From Bacteroidota bacterium (lineage in GTDB: Bacteria; Bacteroidota; Bacteroidia; Bacteroidales; B18-G4): 11,742 nt of DNA. How positions within the stretch are numbered: the first letter of the stretch is position 1; every line of letters starts with the position of its first letter. Below, one piece after another: positions 7,586 through 11,742 of this stretch. The stretch lies in assembly GCA_003648575.1 (NCBI GenBank), contig QMPN01000073.1, positions 1 to 11,742 of the forward strand. The letters are read 5' to 3'. The notes below the pieces were generated by a model. The model saw only the letters and a list, made by a program, of their open reading frames with translations. It searched no databases and was not told where the DNA came from. A program made the position numbers and the translations under genes.

Positions 7586-10264
7586 ATGACAGATACGGAC
7601 AGACGAAAAAGGCTAGGGGCGAAATTTCCCTGCAGTAAATTACTTGCCGGATTAATTGGCATGCTAATTATATTGCTTTCAGCACCGTTATCGATGGCTC
7701 AGCAAATCAGCGACGACCTGGATGTGATTGACTATTCTGCGCCCAAGAAATATGAGATCGGCGGCATTACGGTATCAGGAATAGAATACCTCGACCAGAA
7801 TGTGCTTATCATGCTTTCCGGCCTCAAGATTGGGGAAAGGGTTGATATTCCCGGTGAAAAGATCACCAATGCCGTTAAAAAATTATGGGACCAGGGCCTC
7901 TTTGAGGATGTCCGTATATCAGCTACACGCTTCCAGGGAGATCTTGTTTTTCTCAACATCTACCTGCTTGAAAGGCCCCGGCTGACCAAATATTCCTTTA
8001 AAGGAATCAAAAAATCGGAAGCAGATAATATTCGCGATGAGATGCGGATAACCCGTGGAGATGTTGTTACTGATCATCTTCTGGTAAGGATCAACAATAT
8101 CATCAGCGGCTATTTTAGCGGCAAAGGTTTCCTCGATGTGGAAGTTGATGTGAAGCAAATAGCTGATACCACGAAGGCTAACAATGTGATCCTGGAGATT
8201 GTTGTAGATAAAAAATCGAGGGTAAGGATCTATCAGATCAATATTCATGGAAATGAAGCCCTCTCCACTTCAAAGGTGAAGAAAGCTTTTAAGGAAACGA
8301 AAGAAAAAGGATTGTTCCGTCCGCTTTATGGTGCTGACAAGTTGCTGGTAGATGTGGTCTGGGATGTCTTGCAGCTCAAGTTCCCGAAGGCGATCGAAGA
8401 TTTCCAGTCATATGTGGATAAAACAATGCGCTTCAGGATATTTAAATCCTCCAAGTTCATTGAAAGCAGCTACGAGGGTGACGTGCTCAACCTGATCAAT
8501 AAATACAATGAGATCGGTTACAGGGATGCCAAGGTTACAAGGGATTCTATTTCCAGGAATGACGACGGAACCTTGAATGTCGACGTCTGGATTGATGAAG
8601 GAAATCAATATTATTTCAGGAACATTACCTGGGTAGGGAACACAAAATATACAGCAGAGCAACTCGACAAAATTCTTGAGATTCAGAAAGGTGATGTATA
8701 TAACAAAGACCTTTTGAATACCAACCTCTCTTTTAATCCGGCTGGCTTCGATGTCAGCTCCCTGTATCTTGATGATGGTTACCTCTTTTTCCAGGCAGAG
8801 CCTGTTGAGGTAAGGGTGGAGAATGACTCTATCGACCTTGAGATCAGGATGCGTGAAGGAAAACAGGCTACCATCAATAAGGTGACGGTAAAGGGGAATA
8901 CAAAAACGAACGACCATGTTGTGATCCGGGAGATCAAAACACGTCCCGGTCAGCTTTTTAGCAGGGATGCGATCATCAGGACGGTCAGGGAACTTGGCCA
9001 GCTGAAGTATTTCAACCCGGAGACCATTGCCCCCGATGTCATTCCTAACCCCGAAGATGGTACTGTCGACATCGTCTATTCGGTTGAAGAAACCTCTGCC
9101 GATCAGATCGAACTCTCCGGTGGATGGGGATATGGTAGGATCATTGGTACGCTCGGTGTATCTTTTAATAACTTCAGCTTAAGGAACTTCTTTAAGAAAG
9201 GGGCCTGGAAGCCGATACCGTCAGGTGACGGGCAAAAGCTTTCACTACGTATACAGAGTTACGGTAGGGGATACATCAGTTACAGTGCATCTTTTACTGA
9301 GCCGTGGCTGGGTGGAAGGAAACCGAACGCCTTCAGTGTATCTTATTATCATTCATTGTATTCAAACGGACTTCCAAGGAGTGATACAAACCGTGCCTAT
9401 TTCAAGATCAACGGATTGACATTCGGACTGGGGCAACGCCTGAAATGGCCTGATGACTTTTTTACCCTCTACCAGGCAATTAATCTGCAACGCTACGATC
9501 TGCATAAATACACAACTATTTTCACTTTCGGCGACGGAACAGGAACTTATAATAACTTCAACTACAATATTGTTCTGGGCAGGAATTCCACTGCGCCCAG
9601 CTATATATATCCCCGTACAGGATCCAATCTTTCATTGTCTGTGGAAGCAACACCGCCATATTCATTATTCAGCGATGCTGATTATACCAAAATGGAGGAT
9701 AAGGAAAAGTATAAGTGGATAGAATACCATAAATGGAAATTTGAGGCTTCCTACTTCCTCGAAGTGGCGCCTAAGTTTGTGATCATGGGTAGGCTGAAGT
9801 ACGGTTTCCTTGGATCATATAATAGCGATATTGGGATTACTCCATTCGAAAGGTTCTACCTGGGTGGTGACGGACTCTCCGGTTATAATAACCTTGACGG
9901 AAGGGAGATCATTGGTATGCGCGGATATGGTAATGAAACACTGACACCTTACTACTACCAGGACAGAAACGTTGGTGGTACTGTATATTGCAAGTATACG
10001 CTGGAATTCCGCTATCCGCTTTCTCTGAACCCATCGGCAACCATTTATGCCCTTGCATTCCTGGAAGCCGGGAAAGCATGGCTGTACCATCCGGCATTTA
10101 ATCCTTTCGACCTTTACCGGTCGGCCGGGTTCGGTATGCGGGTATTCCTGCCTATGTTTGGCCTGCTTGGCCTCGACTGGGGATATGGGTTTGATGAAGT
10201 TCCTGGTTTGCCGGGAGCCAATGAAGGACAGTTCCACTTCTCTATCAACCAATCAATCGATTAA
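7586..10264 (+). CDS. bamA: Outer membrane protein assembly factor BamA
   Basis: BamA is the essential Omp85 insertase that folds beta-barrels into the outer membrane. The 892-residue protein has a long signal sequence (about 1-39, hydrophobic LLAGLIGMLIILLSAPLSMA), five POTRA-type repeats and a C-terminal barrel. POTRA boundaries are approximately 54-130, 132-211, 212-341 (enlarged), 342-425 and 428-503. The barrel begins about 508 (IELSGGWGYG) and carries the loop-6 signature MRGY at 778-781. The extreme C terminus is GQFHFSINQSID, so the final aromatic of the usual beta-signal is absent. POTRA3 carries about 50 extra residues (see findings). The start ATG at 7586 is 6 bp after uppS and gives a complete signal peptide; no Shine-Dalgarno is seen. 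Two chaperone genes for the same pathway follow. No BamD-type lipoprotein is in the window. Confidence 0.95.
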   Translation: MTDTDRRKRLGAKFPCSKLLAGLIGMLIILLSAPLSMAQQISDDLDVIDYSAPKKYEIGGITVSGIEYLDQNVLIMLSGLKIGERVDIPGEKITNAVKKLWDQGLFEDVRISATRFQGDLVFLNIYLLERPRLTKYSFKGIKKSEADNIRDEMRITRGDVVTDHLLVRINNIISGYFSGKGFLDVEVDVKQIADTTKANNVILEIVVDKKSRVRIYQINIHGNEALSTSKVKKAFKETKEKGLFRPLYGADKLLVDVVWDVLQLKFPKAIEDFQSYVDKTMRFRIFKSSKFIESSYEGDVLNLINKYNEIGYRDAKVTRDSISRNDDGTLNVDVWIDEGNQYYFRNITWVGNTKYTAEQLDKILEIQKGDVYNKDLLNTNLSFNPAGFDVSSLYLDDGYLFFQAEPVEVRVENDSIDLEIRMREGKQATINKVTVKGNTKTNDHVVIREIKTRPGQLFSRDAIIRTVRELGQLKYFNPETIAPDVIPNPEDGTVDIVYSVEETSADQIELSGGWGYGRIIGTLGVSFNNFSLRNFFKKGAWKPIPSGDGQKLSLRIQSYGRGYISYSASFTEPWLGGRKPNAFSVSYYHSLYSNGLPRSDTNRAYFKINGLTFGLGQRLKWPDDFFTLYQAINLQRYDLHKYTTIFTFGDGTGTYNNFNYNIVLGRNSTAPSYIYPRTGSNLSLSVEATPPYSLFSDADYTKMEDKEKYKWIEYHKWKFEASYFLEVAPKFVIMGRLKYGFLGSYNSDIGITPFERFYLGGDGLSGYNNLDGREIIGMRGYGNETLTPYYYQDRNVGGTVYCKYTLEFRYPLSLNPSATIYALAFLEAGKAWLYHPAFNPFDLYRSAGFGMRVFLPMFGLLGLDWGYGFDEVPGLPGANEGQFHFSINQSID

Positions 10265-10319
10265 TCAAAAAAATAATTTTTGGCAGGTTTTTTGTATTTG
10301 CTATTAAAAACAAAATATC

Positions 10320-10324
10320 GGAGG
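10320..10324 (+). promoter_or_regulatory. Strong Shine-Dalgarno (GGAGG) of the first ompH gene
   Basis: GGAGG ends 8 bases before the ATG at 10333. None of the other starts in the window shows so complete a Shine-Dalgarno; most show only A-rich leaders, as is usual for Bacteroidota. It fixes the start of this gene. Confidence 0.75.
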
Positions 10325-10332
10325 ACATACAT

Positions 10333-10986
10333 ATGAAAAAACTGATTTTAACAATCGCCGTTATCCTGTCTGCATTCGCAGTCACCACGGCACAGAAATA
10401 TGCTTTTGTTGATTCTGACTACATTCTGACCAACATTCCTGAATACCAGGATGCACTTGATATCCTGGATGAGTTTTCCATTCAATGGCAGAAGGAGATC
10501 GAAGGAAAGTTCACTGAAGTTGATCAGCTGTATAAAGACTATCAGGCCGAAGCCGTATTACTTCCTGAGGATATGAAGGCACAGCGTGAAAACGAGATCA
10601 TCAAGAAGGAGAAGGAAGCTAAAGACCTGCAAAAGCAACGTTTTGGCAGGGAAGGTGACTTATTCCAGAAGCGCCAGGAACTTGTACAACCTATTCAGGA
10701 AAAGATCTATAATGCTATAGAGGAGATCGCGGAAACACAAAACTATGCGCTGGTATTCGACAAAGCAGGAAGCCTTTCCATTCTTTATGCGAAAGCCAAG
10801 TACGACATTTCTGATGATGTGCTGGATGAAGTTGGTACCGTAATGCAAACCGTGAGGCGTGAAGACAGGCAAGGACCTGCACCCTCTTCAGGCAGCTCTT
10901 CGGGGAACAGTAATAATGCCAATAAAATGATTGAACAGCACCAGGGTGGGAATCAAAGTTCCTCGCCACAAGGGGGTAAAAGATAA
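10333..10986 (+). CDS. OmpH/Skp family periplasmic chaperone, with low-complexity C-terminal tail
   Basis: Skp/OmpH proteins are trimeric periplasmic chaperones that hold unfolded outer-membrane proteins between the Sec translocon and BamA. The 217-residue protein has a signal peptide (1-20, MKKLILTIAVILSAFAVTTA, cleavage before Q21). A short strand with the family-typical YAFVDSDYILTNIPEY follows, then a long charged helical stretch (about 45-135, rich in K, E, Q) expected to form the coiled-coil tentacle, and a closing strand NYALVFDKAGSLSILYA. Residues about 178-217 form a Pro/Ser/Gly/Asn/Gln tail (SSGSSSGNSNN...) not needed for the Skp fold and probably disordered. It lies 68 bp after bamA, with no convincing terminator or promoter in that gap, so read-through from the bamA transcript is likely. 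It is distinct from the second copy downstream, which lacks the tail. Confidence 0.88.
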   Translation: MKKLILTIAVILSAFAVTTAQKYAFVDSDYILTNIPEYQDALDILDEFSIQWQKEIEGKFTEVDQLYKDYQAEAVLLPEDMKAQRENEIIKKEKEAKDLQKQRFGREGDLFQKRQELVQPIQEKIYNAIEEIAETQNYALVFDKAGSLSILYAKAKYDISDDVLDEVGTVMQTVRREDRQGPAPSSGSSSGNSNNANKMIEQHQGGNQSSSPQGGKR

Positions 10987-11041
10987 ACCGTTACGGCACT
11001 GCAAATCAGACCCGCCAGGCCGATATTAATATAAATATATT

Positions 11042-11074
11042 TTTGTGTTTATATTGAATTATTCCATACATTTG
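11042..11074 (+). promoter_or_regulatory. Bacteroidota-type promoter for the second ompH gene
   Basis: TTTG at 11042-11045 and TACATTTG at 11067-11074 are separated by 21 bases. This fits the TTG-N17-23-TAnnTTTG pattern reported for Bacteroidota housekeeping promoters. Transcription would begin near 11081, leaving a leader of about 32 nt. The stretch just upstream (11022-11041) is nearly pure A/T and includes the short inverted repeat AATATA-aa-TATATT. This is the best-formed promoter in the window. Confidence 0.68.
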
Positions 11075-11112
11075 CTGGGTTAAAAAGAATTTATAATCTA
11101 TACTGAAATAAC

Positions 11113-11625
11113 ATGAAAAACATTCTGAAAGCTGTACTTCTTGTAGCTTTTATGCTTACAGCAACAATCGCCTGGTCACAGGCTAATCTGAAGATCGGAC
11201 ACATTGATTCACAAGCCCTCATCGAGCTGATGCCGGAGAAAGATTCCGTCGAAACACAACTGATGGATTACCAGCGCTCACTCGAAGAGCAGATTGGTGC
11301 CATGTACCTTGAATATCAGAACAAAGTTCAGGACTATACAAACAATGCTGACGGCATGTCTGATATCATCAAACAAACCAAAGAAAGAGAGATCGCCGAT
11401 TTAGAAACCCGCATTACTGAATTTCAGCAGAGTGCTGAGTCAACCTTTGGCGTCAAACAGCAGGAACTTTATGATCCGCTGATCACAAAAGCCAGGGAGG
11501 CTATTACTGCAGTAGCTGAAGCAAATGGCTTTACCTACATTCTGGATGTAAGTATGGGCACTGTACTCTACTTTGACTCTGGTGAAGACGTGCTTCCACT
11601 TGTTAAAGCCAAGTTAGGTTTATAA
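11113..11625 (+). CDS. OmpH/Skp family periplasmic chaperone (second copy)
   Basis: A 170-residue exported protein of the same family as its upstream neighbour. The signal peptide is residues 1 to about 20-24 (MKNILKAVLLVAFMLTATIA, cleavage at A20 or A24). The mature part starts with the family strand LKIGHIDSQALIELMPE, continues through a helical charged region (about 42-135) expected to form the coiled-coil arms, and ends FTYILDVSMGTVLYFDSGEDVLPLVKAKLGL, closing the trimerisation body. Length is close to classical Skp, and it lacks the low-complexity tail of the first copy. By eye the two proteins share fold and pattern but limited identity, suggesting an old duplication. It has its own promoter and is followed 21 bp later by a strong terminator, so it can be expressed apart from bamA. 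The likely role is delivery of outer-membrane proteins to BamA. Confidence 0.88.
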   Translation: MKNILKAVLLVAFMLTATIAWSQANLKIGHIDSQALIELMPEKDSVETQLMDYQRSLEEQIGAMYLEYQNKVQDYTNNADGMSDIIKQTKEREIADLETRITEFQQSAESTFGVKQQELYDPLITKAREAITAVAEANGFTYILDVSMGTVLYFDSGEDVLPLVKAKLGL

Positions 11626-11646
11626 TCGAGAAAGATATTTTGATTT

Positions 11647-11675
11647 AAAAACCCTGCAGAGATGCGGGGTTTTTT
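11647..11675 (+). terminator. Rho-independent terminator after the second ompH gene
   Basis: Left arm AAAAACCCTGC (11647-11657) pairs with right arm GCGGGGTTTTT (11664-11674) over 11 pairs including one T-G wobble, around a 6-base loop AGAGAT. A T-run follows directly. It lies 21 bp past the stop codon and closes the bamA-ompH block. Confidence 0.88.
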
Positions 11676-11720
11676 ATTTGTTCAAATTTTCGTTGACAGT
11701 TCATGTATAAAATTCTTGAT

Positions 11721-11742
11721 CACTCAACACTCAACACTCAAC
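11721..11742. repeat. CACTCAA heptamer tandem repeat, cut by the window edge
   Basis: Three perfect, adjacent copies of CACTCAA, plus one further base, run to the last base of the window, so the full copy number is unknown. The repeat lies in non-coding DNA past a terminator. I see no gene between 11676 and the right edge. Confidence 0.8.

Noticed and set aside
8408..8917. A 169-codon minus-strand open frame inside bamA
   Set aside because: It is fully antisense to the POTRA region of bamA, with no start signal and no recognisable family.
9815..10252. A 145-codon minus-strand open frame at the 3' end of bamA
   Set aside because: It is a shadow of the barrel-coding region; no motif or promoter supports it.
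10277..10300. TTTG repeats between bamA and the first ompH gene as a promoter
   Set aside because: The possible -7 box is TGTATTTG (one mismatch) and the spacing to the upstream TTTG is 10 bases, outside the 17-23 range.
10986..11041. Short inverted repeats (CCGT-T-ACGG, ATATTAATAT, AATATA-aa-TATATT) as a terminator after the first ompH gene
   Set aside because: The stems are very short or pure A/T and would be unstable; the region is better explained as A/T-rich DNA upstream of the next promoter.
11693..11711. TTGACA followed by TATAAA, resembling a sigma-70 promoter
   Set aside because: The spacing is only 7 bases, far from the 17 needed, and this is not the promoter type used by Bacteroidota.

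Overview
The window reads as ordinary chromosomal DNA from a member of the Bacteroidota, probably Bacteroidales or a related order. Four things support this: a PorG-like (DUF6089) outer-membrane protein, a BamA of the Bacteroidota type, promoter boxes matching the phylum's TAnnTTTG -7 consensus, and starts that mostly lack a Shine-Dalgarno sequence. Coding density is high. I see no mobile element, CRISPR array, tRNA, rRNA or riboswitch, and no gap longer than about 130 bp without a gene. All assignments come from reading the sequence; no database search was run.

Layout. Positions 1-664 (minus strand) hold the 5' two thirds or so of a family-28-like glycosyltransferase that runs off the left edge. 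It diverges from dprA (778-1896), which encodes the DNA-uptake/recombination mediator. Next, on the plus strand, come rsgA (small-subunit ribosome-assembly GTPase, TTG start, own -7 box), a CBS-CBS-ACT sensor protein and a small single-POTRA Omp85 outer-membrane protein (TTG start). The last three are separated by 11 bp each and look co-transcribed.

A 102-bp gap with a weak promoter leads to a second run: nadK, porG-like, uppS and bamA (gaps 29, 13 and 6 bp), followed by two skp/ompH-type periplasmic chaperone genes. The first chaperone gene has an exceptional GGAGG ribosome-binding site. The second has its own well-formed promoter and is followed by a strong rho-independent terminator (11647-11675). 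A CACTCAA heptamer tandem repeat lies at the right edge.

How the genes fit together. The second half is an envelope-biogenesis block. UppS makes the C55 lipid carrier for peptidoglycan and surface glycans. The Skp/OmpH chaperones carry unfolded barrels across the periplasm and BamA inserts them. The PorG-like protein is a candidate client and a component of the type IX secretion system. From memory, the order porG-uppS-bamA-ompH-ompH also occurs in Porphyromonas gingivalis, so this is conserved core synteny rather than a new system. The less understood parts are the single-POTRA Omp85 paired with a CBS/ACT sensor, the roughly 50-residue enlargement of BamA POTRA3, and the unequal regulation of the two chaperone genes.
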